Shown in pieces: positions 46,288-58,000 of a stretch of 64,000 nt of DNA; the stretch's first letter is position 1, and each line of letters opens with the position of its first letter. Location: NCBI RefSeq assembly GCF_000760695.4, contig NZ_JHEG04000001.1, forward strand, positions 9,000,935 through 9,064,934. The letters are read 5' to 3'. The DNA comes from Tolypothrix bouteillei VB521301 (lineage in GTDB: Bacteria; Cyanobacteriota; Cyanobacteriia; Cyanobacteriales; Nostocaceae). The position numbers and the translations under genes were made by a program. The notes beneath the pieces are model-generated. The model was not told where the DNA came from. It searched no databases and saw only the letters and a program-made list of their open reading frames with translations.

Positions 46288-46878
46288 TCACTCTTCTTCA
46301 CTAACTTCAAAGTTAACCCGTGCGTAAATATCTTTAAAGCTTATTTGGAAATCTACAGAATTTAAGACTAAAACTGCCTCTTCCCCTTCATATTCTTTAA
46401 AAGTCCATTCTCCTTCTGTTTTTTTGAAATATTGTTCGATAGAAAAACTATACTGGTCAATTAATATATATTCTTGAAAAGCGGGAATTGAACGATAGTA
46501 TTTAAATTTATCTGTTTTGTCAAAGGCTTGAGTCGATTTGGATAAGACTTCAACAATTAACATTGGATTAGTAATAGCTGTTTTGTTATTTCCTTCATAC
46601 ACGGGTTCTTCTTTAACAACCATGACATCAGGATAAGTATAGAGCCGATAACGATGTATCCAGAGTTTTACGTCTACCATATATACCTCATAATCTTTCT
46701 CTTGTAGTGTCAAGGGAAACTTTCTACAAAAATTGAGTGCAATTTTATTATGGTTAGTTGTTCCTCCTGGCATTGGAATAATTTCTCCATCTATATATTC
46801 ACTTCTAAATTCTGCTTGCTCTTCTAATTCCAGATATTCCTGTGGCGTGTAATAGCGTTTTTCTACTTGTAAGACCAT
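46288..46878 (-). CDS. Uma2 family (DUF820) PD-(D/E)XK-like protein
   Basis: 196 residues, the common short Uma2 form. YTPQEYLELEEQAEFRSEYIDGEI at the N-terminus, then YPDVMVV, MLIVEVLSKSTQAFD and FQEYILIDQ give the putative Asp, Glu and downstream catalytic positions. Unlike the gene at 24832 it lacks a coiled-coil tail. Predicted nuclease fold; real activity unknown. Stands alone near a region of duplicated and broken genes. Confidence 0.9.
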   Translation of the reverse strand: MVLQVEKRYYTPQEYLELEEQAEFRSEYIDGEIIPMPGGTTNHNKIALNFCRKFPLTLQEKDYEVYMVDVKLWIHRYRLYTYPDVMVVKEEPVYEGNNKTAITNPMLIVEVLSKSTQAFDKTDKFKYYRSIPAFQEYILIDQYSFSIEQYFKKTEGEWTFKEYEGEEAVLVLNSVDFQISFKDIYARVNFEVSEEE

Positions 46879-47297
46879 AATTTACCTCAATAAGCTAATA
46901 AGTTTATAACTTGTACAGCCTTAGTAAATTGACTTTTTGTGGGGTAGGTGTGCTCACCCGCCCTGCTATGCATTCTTCAATATGTACTATTTATATAGTA
47001 CTGTATTGAGAAAACGGATTCTTTTTCAACCGCAGAGCACTCTGAGAGGATATCTGAAAAGTGTTAGGCAATAGACATAGGCGTGAAAAAGATGTAAGGG
47101 CGCAATGCCTTGCGCCCCTACTAAAGCTTTTGGGTAACGCATAATTAATCTCTGGAGATGTCTAATATAATTCGCTACTATACAAACAAAATTTACGGTG
47201 GCTGGTAAAGCCGAAAAATCAAGGTTTTCAAAGCCACGCAGGTGGGTTTCGCCTGTATAGACGCGATTACAAACATCGCCAAAACCCGATTCCGATT
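46879..47297. other. Intergenic region with a 20-bp hairpin
   Basis: No gene seen. GGGCGCAA-TGCC-TTGCGCCC (47098-47117) is a typical dispersed cyanobacterial palindrome, flanked by GGAGATGTCTAATA, a motif also found near 16730. The left side carries the Uma2 promoter. Confidence 0.55.
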
Positions 47298-47954
47298 CTA
47301 AATGCGTTGAAAAATCACGGAAAGATTATTAGCTGGCATTTGGTAAGTTTTTACTAAAGTCAGATTTTGTGTCCTCGCTGTATCTACAACATCGTTGAGG
47401 TCCCGCACGCCCCATTCTGAATTTTGCGCTCGCAATGACTCGTCAAAAGCTATATTACTTGAGGCTGTATGTTTTCCATCGACTTTAAATGGTCCGTACA
47501 TATATAAGATGCCTCGAGGTGGTAGGATGCGATTGGCACCTGCCATAAGTCCCAAGCAAGCAGACCACGGTGCAATGTGTACCATATTTATATTAACTAT
47601 GGATGTTATTGGTGTGTCATTTAAGTCATCAAAATGAGACCATCTTGGTGATGCGTCTTTTTCTACTGACCAAACTGGCGCACAAACATCAATCTCAATA
47701 GGTGGATAAAGATTTTCGCACCGAAAGTTTGCAGACCATGCAGCAATACTGGCGCGTAATTGCGGATTGGGTTCGGAGGGTAACCATTTACGGGGCTTTA
47801 GGCGTGGAGCAAAAAAGACGGCGTGTTCTCCCGTACCGCTTGCTACTTCCAAAATAGTACCGTTCGCTGGCAGTACGTTCACAAGAACTTCCAAAATAGG
47901 TTCGCGGTTACGCTGCGTTGCAGGTGCGTATTTTCGAGCCTCGTCATTTGTCAT
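47298..47954 (-). CDS. DUF938 protein, SAM-methyltransferase-like
   Basis: 218 residues. YAPATQRNREPILEVL followed by ILEVASGTGEHAVFFA, a motif I SAM-binding glycine loop, and the DUF938 core (PSEPNPQLRASI, NMVHIAPWSACLGL, LYMYGPFKVDG). The fold is a class I methyltransferase without known substrate. The initiating Met is inside TGACAAA-type heptamers (ATTTGTCATTTGTC on the plus strand), so the leader is repeat-derived as for the second cyclase. No operon partner; the Dpd operon starts divergently 362 bases away. Confidence 0.88.
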   Translation of the reverse strand: MTNDEARKYAPATQRNREPILEVLVNVLPANGTILEVASGTGEHAVFFAPRLKPRKWLPSEPNPQLRASIAAWSANFRCENLYPPIEIDVCAPVWSVEKDASPRWSHFDDLNDTPITSIVNINMVHIAPWSACLGLMAGANRILPPRGILYMYGPFKVDGKHTASSNIAFDESLRAQNSEWGVRDLNDVVDTARTQNLTLVKTYQMPANNLSVIFQRI

Positions 47955-48316
47955 TTGTCTTTGTTTCTAATTTTCCTATCGTTGACTTAGTTTTTGGTTG
48001 ACACTGTAAAAAATAATAATCATAATATGGGAATGCGGCTTAAATCTTGCCATAATATTATTAAAACAAAGCACGTCTGCCATAGGTTTTAAAGCATAGC
48101 ATCGGATTCTTACAGTCATCCAAAAGAATTTGCGAGTGCCAAGTATTAGGCATCGGGTATGAAAAACTGAAGCAGAAGCAAAACGGGTTTGTCAGTATAT
48201 AATGTTTACTTTAATGACCAAAAAAGGATGAAGGATAAAGGATGAAGGCTGAAAAATCAGTTGATAGACCTACGACTTACTTCATACCTCATACTTCATT
48301 TGAATAACTGAAAACT
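47955..48316. other. Divergent promoter region before the Dpd-like operon
   Basis: About 360 bases with AAGGATGAAGGATAAAGG-type heptamers at 48225-48255. No gene seen. The operon promoter must lie here; no unambiguous -10/-35 pair could be fixed by eye. Confidence 0.5.
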
Positions 48317-51300
48317 ATGATTAAGCTTGGTTCACTGGTACAGTCCCGCAACAATGATTTGGGGATAGGAAAAGTTACTGAAATATTATCTAACGCCGAT
48401 GCAAATGTTGAGTATTTCTGCTCGGTAGGACAGCGAATCGAAAAAACTTTACACTTAAGTTCGTTGTGTGCAGTTAAGTTACAGCCTCAAACTCGGTGTT
48501 ATACGATGTCGTCCACCCTGGAGTCTTGGGTAATTGGCAGAATCTCCGCTTGGGATGAAGAGAGCGAACATTATCAAATTGACTTACCAGATAAGAAAAC
48601 TATCTTTGCGACTGAAGAGGAAATTTATGTCCGTTGCAATCGCTTAAGGGCAAATCCTATCGAAATTTTGGCTATAAAGGGTCATGAAACACCCTATTTC
48701 CACGATAGAAGATTGGCTTTTTACAAATGCTTGATTCAGCAACGTGCTGTAAGTCGCGGGATGACCGGACTGTTGAGCGCAAATATTGAGCTTTATCCCC
48801 ATCAAGTGGAAGTGGTTCGACGGGTACTGGAAGACCCGGTTCAACGATACCTGCTAGCGGATGAGGTGGGTTTGGGAAAAACGATTGAGGCTGGAGCTAT
48901 TCTTCGTCAATACCTGTTGGATGAGTCTTCTGGAGATGCTGCAGTCATAGCTCCGCAGTATTTAGTAGAACAATGGCGTACTGAGTTGGAAAAGTTTTAC
49001 ATTTCCCACTTTCCCAACAGGGTGAAAGTAGTCGCTGTTGAGGATGTGAGTCAATTGAGTCCAAATGCTAAGTTGGGTTTCCTCATTTTAGATGAAGCTC
49101 ACAACATTGCTGCTATGGCAAAGTCTTCCGACTCTTTGCAACGCAAGTGTTTTGAACGTTGCAAAATCCTGGCTCATAAAAGCGATCGCTTGCTATTACT
49201 TTCTGCGACTCCTGTTGTCAATCGCGAACAAGATTTCCTCGCAATGCTTCACTTGCTCGATCCAACAGCTTATCAACTTGACGATCTAGATGGTTTTTGC
49301 GATCGCGTTCAAAAACGCCAAGATATTGGTAGAGTGCTGCTGTCTTTTAAAGAAGGCGCTAACCCCTTTGTTCTTAAAACCAATCTCAAACAACTCCGCA
49401 ACCTGTTTGCTGAAGATAAGTATTTATTGAATCTGGTAGACAAATTGGAGAATTGTTTGGAAGCAAACGATACTGAGCGAGATAAGATAGTTCGAGCGAT
49501 TCGCACTCACATCAGCGATACTTACAGGCTCCACCGTCGCATGCTTCGCAACCGTCGCGCCTCGGTAGAAGATGTGATTTTTGACCGCAATATTACGCCT
49601 AAGGTAGAGTATGACTTAGATGAGCGATCGCTTGAAATCCACGAACTCATTGATGAATGGCGTAGTGTCGCCCCTCATGAGGAGCAGTATCAAAAGATTT
49701 TTCTGCTGTTCTTCCTAGCATCTGGGACTTGGTTGGGCATTTTAGAACAGGTCATTGCTGCGCGTTTAAGCAGTAAAACTCATGCTAAACTCATCCAGGA
49801 GTTTGGTGAAGAGAATGTTCGCATTTTGACTGCAACTCCCAAATTTTCAGGGGAAGAAGCGATTTTAGAGTCTTTACTCAAAATTATTCGTCAACCTGTA
49901 GAAGATGGACAACGCACGGAAACTTTGAAAACAGTGCTGTTGAATCAGCTAGCTGCGTACTTTAAACTTCCAGCCTCAGTTCGGAGAAATAAAGGTGAAT
50001 TACTCACAAGGATACAGCAGAGAATTCGCCGACCAATTTCTGAAGATGTCCTTCCGAAATTTGTTATTTTTACCAGTTTTGTGCAAAGCTGCACTGAAAT
50101 TGTGCGATCTTTGTCAGATACCTTTGGAGTAGAGACAGTCGCCAGCCATCAGTTTGGGGAATCAAGAGAAAAGATTGAGAAAAATATAAATAGGTTCAAG
50201 ACTAACCCAAACTGTTTTATTTTGGTATGCGATCGCTCGGGAGAAGAAGGACGCAATCTCCAGTTTGCTGATTGGTTAATTCACTACGACCTCCCTTGGT
50301 CGCCCAATCAATTAGAGCAAAGAATTGGTAGAATCGACCGTATTGGTAGCAAAATAGGCGTTCAATCCTGTGCGTTGCTCGGTCCCTATTTAGAAGATAG
50401 CCCCCACAATGCTTGGTATCAGGTCTTGAAAGAGGGATTTGAGATTTTCCAGCAATCAATTGCGAGCTTACAGTTTTATGTAGATGAAAAAATGGCAGAA
50501 TTGGAAACAGTTTTGTTTCAATCGGGTTCGGCTGGATTGTTGGAAATAACCAAACAAATTCAAGAACAAATAAAGAACGAGATCGTAAAAATTAGCGAAC
50601 AAAATGCTTTAGATGAAATTGATGCAAGCGATGAAGGCGCTACTCAGTATTTTCAAGAGCTAGATAATTATGATGCAAAGCATTCAGAAATAAAACGAGC
50701 TATTGAATCTTGGATGTGCGATGCGTTGGGATTTAAGCCAATCAATGATTCCAATTCATTAGAAGTGCGGCGCTATCAACCCACAACTCGCACGTTGGTT
50801 CCCGTGGATGATTTGAAAACTCGCTTTGCTAAGAGTTATCTAGACCAATTTGGCACTTATAACCGCAGGGTAGCCAATCAAAATCCAGGAATTAAACTCT
50901 TTCGTTTGGGAGAGGGATTGATAAACTCCCTCTTAAGTTATGTAGACTGGGATGACCGAGGTCAAGCTTTTGCCATGTGGCGTGCGGATGCATCTTGGGA
51001 TGCAGCTCTTGGGATGGAATGGTTTGGGTTTCGATGCAATTACGTAGTGGAAGCCAACTTAAAAACTGCCAAACAAATTTTAAAAGAGAATGAGTTAGGG
51101 GCTTCTAAGTACAAAATTTTGCAGCGACGTGTTGATGCTTTATTTCCGCCAATTATCGAAACTATATTTATTGATGGTCGCCACCAGCCAATGAGTTTGG
51201 TTGAAGATGAAAAGCTTTTAAATATACTGCGGCGTCCGTATAACAATAAAAGCTATCCATACCGAGATTACAATTTAGCAAAGGAAGACGTAGAAATTAT

Positions 51301-51640
51301 TGAAGATTTTGTTGATGCAAGTCAATGGCAAAAGTTTTGCTATCTAGCACACAAGACATCTTCGGAATTACTCGCCCGTCGTCCCGATTTTATCGACTTG
51401 TGCAAACGGTACGCTCTGGTTGCGGAGAAAAAGTTAGGTTCTCGAGAAGAACAGCTGCGCCTGCGTCTGAATAGACAAAGTAGCGATCGCTTGTTAGGTG
51501 AAGAATTGGAGATAGAAAAAGCTCTAAATGCAGCCATTTTAGAGGGAATTCGCCAACCTCTGGTGAGACTTGATTCTGTCGGTTTCATCATTGTATCCGG
51601 GCGAGCTCCCGTCACCTCTGAGTGGAAAAATAAGCTATGA
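48317..51640 (+). CDS. dpdE: DpdE-like SNF2-family helicase
   Basis: 1,107 residues. SF2 helicase of the SNF2/RapA type: Walker A EVGLGKT near 183-189, DEAH near 257 (LILDEAHNIAAM), LLSATPV, and helicase C with FTSFVQSC, DRSGEEGRNLQ and QRIGRIDRIG near 668. A long C-terminal region follows. It should translocate on DNA with ATP. First gene of a six-gene operon in the order known for the Dpd 7-deazaguanine DNA system, where DpdE is the SNF2-like component of the restriction module. Stop overlaps the next start (ATGA). Confidence 0.82.
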   Translation: MIKLGSLVQSRNNDLGIGKVTEILSNADANVEYFCSVGQRIEKTLHLSSLCAVKLQPQTRCYTMSSTLESWVIGRISAWDEESEHYQIDLPDKKTIFATEEEIYVRCNRLRANPIEILAIKGHETPYFHDRRLAFYKCLIQQRAVSRGMTGLLSANIELYPHQVEVVRRVLEDPVQRYLLADEVGLGKTIEAGAILRQYLLDESSGDAAVIAPQYLVEQWRTELEKFYISHFPNRVKVVAVEDVSQLSPNAKLGFLILDEAHNIAAMAKSSDSLQRKCFERCKILAHKSDRLLLLSATPVVNREQDFLAMLHLLDPTAYQLDDLDGFCDRVQKRQDIGRVLLSFKEGANPFVLKTNLKQLRNLFAEDKYLLNLVDKLENCLEANDTERDKIVRAIRTHISDTYRLHRRMLRNRRASVEDVIFDRNITPKVEYDLDERSLEIHELIDEWRSVAPHEEQYQKIFLLFFLASGTWLGILEQVIAARLSSKTHAKLIQEFGEENVRILTATPKFSGEEAILESLLKIIRQPVEDGQRTETLKTVLLNQLAAYFKLPASVRRNKGELLTRIQQRIRRPISEDVLPKFVIFTSFVQSCTEIVRSLSDTFGVETVASHQFGESREKIEKNINRFKTNPNCFILVCDRSGEEGRNLQFADWLIHYDLPWSPNQLEQRIGRIDRIGSKIGVQSCALLGPYLEDSPHNAWYQVLKEGFEIFQQSIASLQFYVDEKMAELETVLFQSGSAGLLEITKQIQEQIKNEIVKISEQNALDEIDASDEGATQYFQELDNYDAKHSEIKRAIESWMCDALGFKPINDSNSLEVRRYQPTTRTLVPVDDLKTRFAKSYLDQFGTYNRRVANQNPGIKLFRLGEGLINSLLSYVDWDDRGQAFAMWRADASWDAALGMEWFGFRCNYVVEANLKTAKQILKENELGASKYKILQRRVDALFPPIIETIFIDGRHQPMSLVEDEKLLNILRRPYNNKSYPYRDYNLAKEDVEIIEDFVDASQWQKFCYLAHKTSSELLARRPDFIDLCKRYALVAEKKLGSREEQLRLRLNRQSSDRLLGEELEIEKALNAAILEGIRQPLVRLDSVGFIIVSGRAPVTSEWKNKL

Positions 51641-54168
51641 CTGATTCCTTCCCAGAACTTGGAGAAATTCTACAAACAGGTAATATCCCCACAGATACGA
51701 GCCGTTTTTTAGAACCCTGTCAGCGACGTTTACTTGATGCGCTGCGTGACTCACCAAAACCAGCAGATATCGCCTCACTTGTGCGCCATGTGCTGCGACG
51801 GGAAGATGAACGACTTCGCGTCACATCTCAAACTCTGCTCAAAGTCCCTCGGAGAAACTATTTTCCCAACCGGAATCTTTGGCAGCAAGCTGGTATAACT
51901 GTTCTGGGAGAGGAAAAAGACTATTACTGGATTAGTGCTAATTCTTGGCAACCGGAATGGCTCGATTTTAGCACCGAATATCCTCCAGATGCGCCACTGT
52001 GTGAAGAAGCAATCCGGCGTAACTATGAACCAGTCAGAGGCGATCCGTTTTTAGATCTCGTGCAATTAGATGCTTACCGCAGTCTCGGACAACGAGAAGC
52101 GATTCACGCGATTTTAACGGCTCCTCCCAAATCAACTTTGGTAGTAAATTTACCTACAGGTGCAGGAAAAAGCCTTTGCGCTCAACTTCCTGCACTTTTA
52201 GAATCTCAAACTGCGGGTGTCAGCGTTGTCGTTGTACCGACAACAGCACTTGCAATTGACCAAGAAAGGGCATTAAGACCGTTAATCAGACATGATACGG
52301 CATATTACAGCGATAAATCCTTAGAAGCACAGCGTAAGAGACAAGAAATACGCCAGCGAATTCGTCTTGGAACACAACGCATCATCTTCACTTCTCCAGA
52401 AAGTCTCATAGAATCCCTAGCATCATCTCTTTATGAAGCTGCAAATTTAGGTTTTTTAAGATATCTGATCGTTGATGAAGCGCACATGATTGAACAGTGG
52501 GGCGATGATTTTCGCCCTGCATTTCAAGAAATTCCTGGCTTGCGAAGAGATTTACTGCGTCTGACTCCCTTTACCACATTATTGCTAACTGCAACTTTAA
52601 CAGCATCTTGCGTGGATACTTTAGGAAGCTTATTTAGAGATCCAGGAGAATTTCAAGTTATATCCGCCGTACAGTTACGCCCGGAACCTGCGTACTGGTT
52701 CGCTTATTGCCAAACTGAAGAAATTAGAACGCAACGACTGATTGAAGCAGTTTTTCACCTTCCACGTCCACTTATTATCTATACAACAAAAGTGGCTGAT
52801 GTCAAAGCTTGGGCGAGGGAATTATCTCGTGCTGGATTCAAAAGATACGCAGTCATGACGGGTGAATCGACTCCAGAAGAGAGATTGCAACTCATTCAAG
52901 ATTGGCGAGAAAGAAAAGTTGACATAGTTGTTGCAACTTCCGCTTTTGGATTGGGTGTAGACCAATCAGATGTCCGGGGAGTGATTCATGCTTGTATTCC
53001 CGAAAATATTGACCGTTTTTACCAAGAAGTGGGGCGAGGGGGTAGAGACGGTAAAGCATCGATATCACTGACATTACATACCCGCGATGATGTAGAAGTT
53101 GCTAAAGCCCTGAATGAAAAATCAACAATTAGCATTGAGAGAGGTATGGAACGATGGCAAAGTATGTTCTATAGAAAAACAAAAGTACCTGAAAAAGGGT
53201 TTCGCGTACCGATAAACATACCTCCTTCTTTGCGCGAGAAAGATATAGATATGAACAGCCCGCAAAATACTGCTTGGAATATTCACACTCTCACATTAAT
53301 GAGTCGAGCAGGTTTAATAGAGATGGACTCAGAAGAACCTCCCAATTTCAAAAACTTTGAATCAGATACAGCATATCATGAAGCAGTAGAGAAACATAGA
53401 AATTGTCGGATAATTCGCATCTTGGATGAATGTCATCTCAACCGAGATATTTGGGAAGAGAAAATAGAACCACTCCGTCAAGAACGTCAAAGATGGAGTT
53501 ATAAAAACTTGCAATTAATGAGAGAAGCTTTACGAGCAAAGCGCTGTTTATCAGAAATCTTTGCTGAGGCTTACACAATTACGAAAAGCCCAACATCGAG
53601 CGTGAAAAATTCGGTGGTTGTGTCTCGTGCTTGTGGTGGATGTCCTGTTTGTCGAAAAGAAGGAGTGACACCTTTTTCGGGAATTATGCCTTCTTCAAGA
53701 CCAGTATGGCACGAACCTAAATTATTTTTAAGTGCAGAGGTTGAACGCCTATTTGCTGGGGAGCATTTAATGCTTATTTTTTATGATTCCCTGGAACAGT
53801 TAAATAAGATGCGAAGGGGTAGCAAATTATTTCAATGGTTTATAGAGCAAGGTATAAAAAATATTGTCATTTCTCAAGAGCATCAACATTTTATCAAAGA
53901 TATTAATAGAATTAGCAAAACTTTAGTTTTTTTATTTGAAAGTTACGAGCCGATTCGCATGGCTCGCATTCCCACTCTCATTTTTCATCCTCCAGGAGAA
54001 CCCTTAAATTATCGATATTTATCAAATAATCATACATCTCGCGTACAGCGTATTATTCTCCTTCCCATGAATGCACCAGATCCAAATAGAGAAGACCGAC
54101 TGCTTATAAATATTTTCTCAGAAAAGCAATTTAAATTTGAAACTTTTTGTACGGAGATTAGTATATGA
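51637..54168 (+). CDS. dpdF: DpdF-like RecQ-family helicase with Cys motif
   Basis: 843 residues. RecQ-like SF2 core: GAGKSLCAQLP near 175, DEAHMIEQWGDDFRP near 279, LTATLT, VVATSAFGLGVDQSD, and QEVGRGGRDG near 462. The accessory N-terminal part (1-130) is family-specific, and a C-terminal region bears CGGCPVCRKEG, a likely zinc site. It probably unwinds DNA for the restriction complex. Overlaps both neighbours by 4 bases, so translation is coupled. RecQ of housekeeping type would have RQC and HRDC domains, which are not seen here. Confidence 0.82.
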   Translation: MTDSFPELGEILQTGNIPTDTSRFLEPCQRRLLDALRDSPKPADIASLVRHVLRREDERLRVTSQTLLKVPRRNYFPNRNLWQQAGITVLGEEKDYYWISANSWQPEWLDFSTEYPPDAPLCEEAIRRNYEPVRGDPFLDLVQLDAYRSLGQREAIHAILTAPPKSTLVVNLPTGAGKSLCAQLPALLESQTAGVSVVVVPTTALAIDQERALRPLIRHDTAYYSDKSLEAQRKRQEIRQRIRLGTQRIIFTSPESLIESLASSLYEAANLGFLRYLIVDEAHMIEQWGDDFRPAFQEIPGLRRDLLRLTPFTTLLLTATLTASCVDTLGSLFRDPGEFQVISAVQLRPEPAYWFAYCQTEEIRTQRLIEAVFHLPRPLIIYTTKVADVKAWARELSRAGFKRYAVMTGESTPEERLQLIQDWRERKVDIVVATSAFGLGVDQSDVRGVIHACIPENIDRFYQEVGRGGRDGKASISLTLHTRDDVEVAKALNEKSTISIERGMERWQSMFYRKTKVPEKGFRVPINIPPSLREKDIDMNSPQNTAWNIHTLTLMSRAGLIEMDSEEPPNFKNFESDTAYHEAVEKHRNCRIIRILDECHLNRDIWEEKIEPLRQERQRWSYKNLQLMREALRAKRCLSEIFAEAYTITKSPTSSVKNSVVVSRACGGCPVCRKEGVTPFSGIMPSSRPVWHEPKLFLSAEVERLFAGEHLMLIFYDSLEQLNKMRRGSKLFQWFIEQGIKNIVISQEHQHFIKDINRISKTLVFLFESYEPIRMARIPTLIFHPPGEPLNYRYLSNNHTSRVQRIILLPMNAPDPNREDRLLINIFSEKQFKFETFCTEISI

Positions 54169-55049
54169 GTGTTTTAAAAACATCTTTAGCCAACCCTAGT
54201 AGAATCAGAGGCATATTTAGATACTTGCTTCATACTAAGGGACAAAGAGAAAAGAAAGAAGTCCTAGAACGACTACTTTCTCCAGATAAATTAGTCGAGG
54301 ATAAAAGTACTCCACGCCCTATGTTTAATGCTGCTTTAAGAGAAAGTGTTAAGTGTGGTCTATTGGTCAAAGAGGATGAGGAAATTTGCATTAACCCAGA
54401 TTTACCAGAAGAGGCTCGAAATCCTCAATTTGGAGACCAATTATTACCAAATACTCTATCTCATCTATTTTTTGCTTCTAATAACGAAGATGAAGAAGAT
54501 TTTGGTCGAGTTTGCGCTTGGTATTTAGCACAAGATATTTATGATGCACCTGGCACAGAAAAAGAGGTAGAACTGCGTGTTAGCGAGCAAAAAGTTGGCG
54601 ATTTTTTGAGAATGACAAGCGATCGCCTCTTCGTGCAAATGGATGATTGGATGCGCTATCTGGGTTTTGCTTGGGGTCATGCTTTGAAAGGAAAAACAGT
54701 AACAGTTCCCGATCCTACTGTTTACCTTAAGCGTAACATTAAGAATTTATTTAATGAACATCAAGAAATTTTATTGAAAGATTTCATTATTAGCTTAGCG
54801 AAAAAATGCCCTCTTTTTGAAACAGGTAAGTTTCGCGAACAAGTTGAAGAAAAGATCGGTCAACGTCAACCTAATTATCTTTCTACAAGTACAGCTTTTG
54901 CCTTGTTTAGACTTCAAGATGAGGGATACATAAAACTGGAAAAAAATTCAGATGCAAACTTGATAGTTTTACCAAAAATAAATAACCAAGTCGATTGGGA
55001 TGGGCAAATTTCTCATATTCTTTTAGGCTCTAAAATGTATGACCTTTAA
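54165..55049 (+). CDS. dpdG: DpdG-like protein
   Basis: 294 residues, no known enzymatic motif. Begins MSVLKTSLANPSRIRGIFRY; the N-terminal 90 residues could be winged-helix-like (LLHTKGQREKKEVLERLLSP then a basic turn). Later helices include DWMRYLGFAWGHAL. No membrane helix. In the Dpd system a protein of this size sits between the RecQ-like and the ATPase gene, and the position and length agree. Named mainly by context. Starts at an ATGA overlap with dpdF; its end lies 25 bases before the start chosen for the ATPase. Confidence 0.7.
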   Translation: MSVLKTSLANPSRIRGIFRYLLHTKGQREKKEVLERLLSPDKLVEDKSTPRPMFNAALRESVKCGLLVKEDEEICINPDLPEEARNPQFGDQLLPNTLSHLFFASNNEDEEDFGRVCAWYLAQDIYDAPGTEKEVELRVSEQKVGDFLRMTSDRLFVQMDDWMRYLGFAWGHALKGKTVTVPDPTVYLKRNIKNLFNEHQEILLKDFIISLAKKCPLFETGKFREQVEEKIGQRQPNYLSTSTAFALFRLQDEGYIKLEKNSDANLIVLPKINNQVDWDGQISHILLGSKMYDL

Positions 55050-55074
55050 AAACTTTGTTTGTTGGAAGCTTAAC

Positions 55075-58000
55075 ATGGTTCGTAAGGTGATGGAAGTGGA
55101 AGCAACTCAACCTCCCAATCATCTATTTTTGGCGACACATCATCCAATAGCTATGTATCGCCAGGACTTAATTAAAGCCTCATCGTTGATGAAATATGAT
55201 GAAGAGAAATTTCTCAGGGATTTTCTCGCTGAAAGAGATTTTGCCTTTGTACCTGTTTTAGGTGAGACAGGAACAGGTAAATCGCATCTAATTCGTTGGT
55301 TAGCTGCTAATATTAAGTCTACAAATCAACGTCAAGTTTTGCTAATACCTAGAATTGGTACTAATCTTAAAGATATCATCGAAAAAATTATTAATATTTC
55401 GGGTATTGAGACAGAAAAGCTTAATGAATATCGTCAACGACTAAATCAATCAAGTAAGACATTAACAGAGGCTCAAGCTCGCGAACATCTTTTGAATAAT
55501 TTAGCTATTCAAGTAGGAGCAAACGGAAATCCTTCGGATGCTAATCTTTCTAATCAAGAACTTCAAGATTATCTTATACAAGAATTACCTGCTCTCCTCT
55601 ACGATCATTTTTTCCGACAACATTTGTTAAAAGACGGAGGGATTATACATCGGTTGGTTACTCATACGCTTGGGTATCAAGATAAGATTGAAGATATTAA
55701 CGAGCGGCGTGAATTTTCCATTGGAGATTTACCTCTCAATATTTTGGATATTCAAAAAGCAGGAAAAAAGGCACGAGATTTTTATTCTTTATTAATAAAT
55801 AATGAAGAAATCCAAAAAGAAACTGTCAATTGGATAAACATTCATTTAAATGAAGCCATTACTCAATTTTTGAATTTAGGTCGAGAAGACTTACTAATGT
55901 TAATGCGCGAAATTCGAGAAAATTTGGCAGAGAAAAAGATTGAATTAGTTCTGTTGATAGAAGATTTTGCCAAGTTACAGGGTATTGATAGAGCAGTCTT
56001 AGAAGCAGTTCTCGCACGAAGTCAACAATTAGACAGCAAACCCTTATGCGCTATCCGTACTGCATTGGCTTGTACTACAGGTTATTTTAAAAATTTGATT
56101 GATACAGTTCAACAACGTGTTACCTTTAGCGTCAATCTTAATATCGATATAGACAAGGAAGAATCTTTAATTACTCAAACAGATATTCAAATATTTGTTG
56201 CTAGATATCTCAATACTGTTCGTTTAGAAGAAAAAGTCATTGAAAACTGGGCAAATTCTGAAAATAGGGATGAGCTAATCAGTGCTTGTAGCGAGTGCGA
56301 ACACCGCCAAGCTTGCCATCAAGGATTTGGGAATGTGAATGAAATGGGTTTTTATCCGTTCACACCAAAAGCATTAGAGCAGATGTTTACAAGAGTCAAT
56401 CCTGGTGAGTTTAATCCGCGAATTCTAATTCGTGATGTTCTAAAATACACTTTAGAAAATTCGGCTGATGATATTAAAAGTGGAAATTTCCCTTCCATAG
56501 GACTGGGGCAACATTTTGGCAAAATGAGACTCAGTACTCTTTATAAAGATGATATTAGCCGCATGGACTCTGCAAATGCCGAACGCCGTCAGATATTTTT
56601 AGACTTGTGGGATGATAGCAATGAACTTTGTAATTTGTCGCCTGAAGTTCATACAGCTTTTAATTTACCACTACTTGACGTTAAGAATAAGCCTACAGAA
56701 ATCCAGCTAATAAAACGACAAACACAAATTAATCGGATATCACCAAGTACTGAAGATACTACAGAAAATTATGTAGTACAACCTAAAGAGCTTGTCATTA
56801 TTCAAGAAAATCAAATTTCAAATAAGCTAGCAGAAGATATTAAGCTTCTAGATAATTGGAATAATCAAGATATTCTGCCTCAAGATGTAGGAAAACTAAT
56901 TCGTGAATTTCTTTATCCAGCAATAATTGAAAGAATTGAATGGGATACGGAGATGTTAATTCAGGGAAGTTTTGCTAGATCGCCTAAATCACAAGAAGAC
57001 GATCGGAATGACAGAACTAACAAAATTTTTAAGCAAAAAAATATTATTTTTTACAGCCCCAAAGTCACCAGAGAGACGATTTCCGGGGTGAAGTTATCCC
57101 TTCCCCTCAACCCAAATAACGAGAAGGAGTTTAGAGAAACTGCGATCGCTTTCCAAGGTATTTTGCTATACAGCCACTACAAAAATTGGAAATTCTCCAA
57201 CGGCGATCGCTATTTCCGCACCTACGCCAAATATCTAGAGCGCTGGAGTCAATACCTTGTAGAACAAATTCGCCTTTACCCCCGCGAATCAGGAGAACCG
57301 TGGAATCCCGTACCAGCAGCAGTGGAGTTACTTGCGATCGCAGCGACAATGGGAGGACATCCCACCCATACACTCGAAAATCTGATTAACTCTTTATTTC
57401 TGGATTTAAATAAAAACGAAGATGTCAATCGAGCACCAAGTTGGAAAAAGCTATATGATTCCTTGTCTAACCAGAAAAACCGAGAAGCACTATTAGAAAT
57501 CGTTAAAAGCAGAATTGCTTGTACCAAAGGTAGTAATTCCACATTCCAGATTATTGATGCCGTACAAATTATAGAACCTTTGGAACAAGTTCGTAAATCT
57601 TGGCAACCTCAACATCAAATTCCTGAAGATGTTCGTGAAAAATTCTCAGAATTGCATAAATTACGTCAACAAGTAGACGAACTATTAGAACTCGCCATCA
57701 AAGAAGAATGCGATCGCCAACTCGCTATGTATCATTCCCTAGTATCCGAGCTAGGAGAAGATATCAAGAAAAAAGAAGTCATTAATATTGTAATCCAGGC
57801 AATGGAAGCCGCAAGAGGAGCCGCTGTATTTCGTGGAAGAAAGAGTTTTGACGACCTCAATCAAGTTTTAAAACAGTTTGATGGTACAAAATTGACTAAT
57901 TACTTAGATACAATGAAGCGAGTCCAAACCGAAAAAGAAAACTCAGAGCCAACTAATAAACTGCTTCAGTATTTGAGCAAAAATTATCAAAGAGACATGA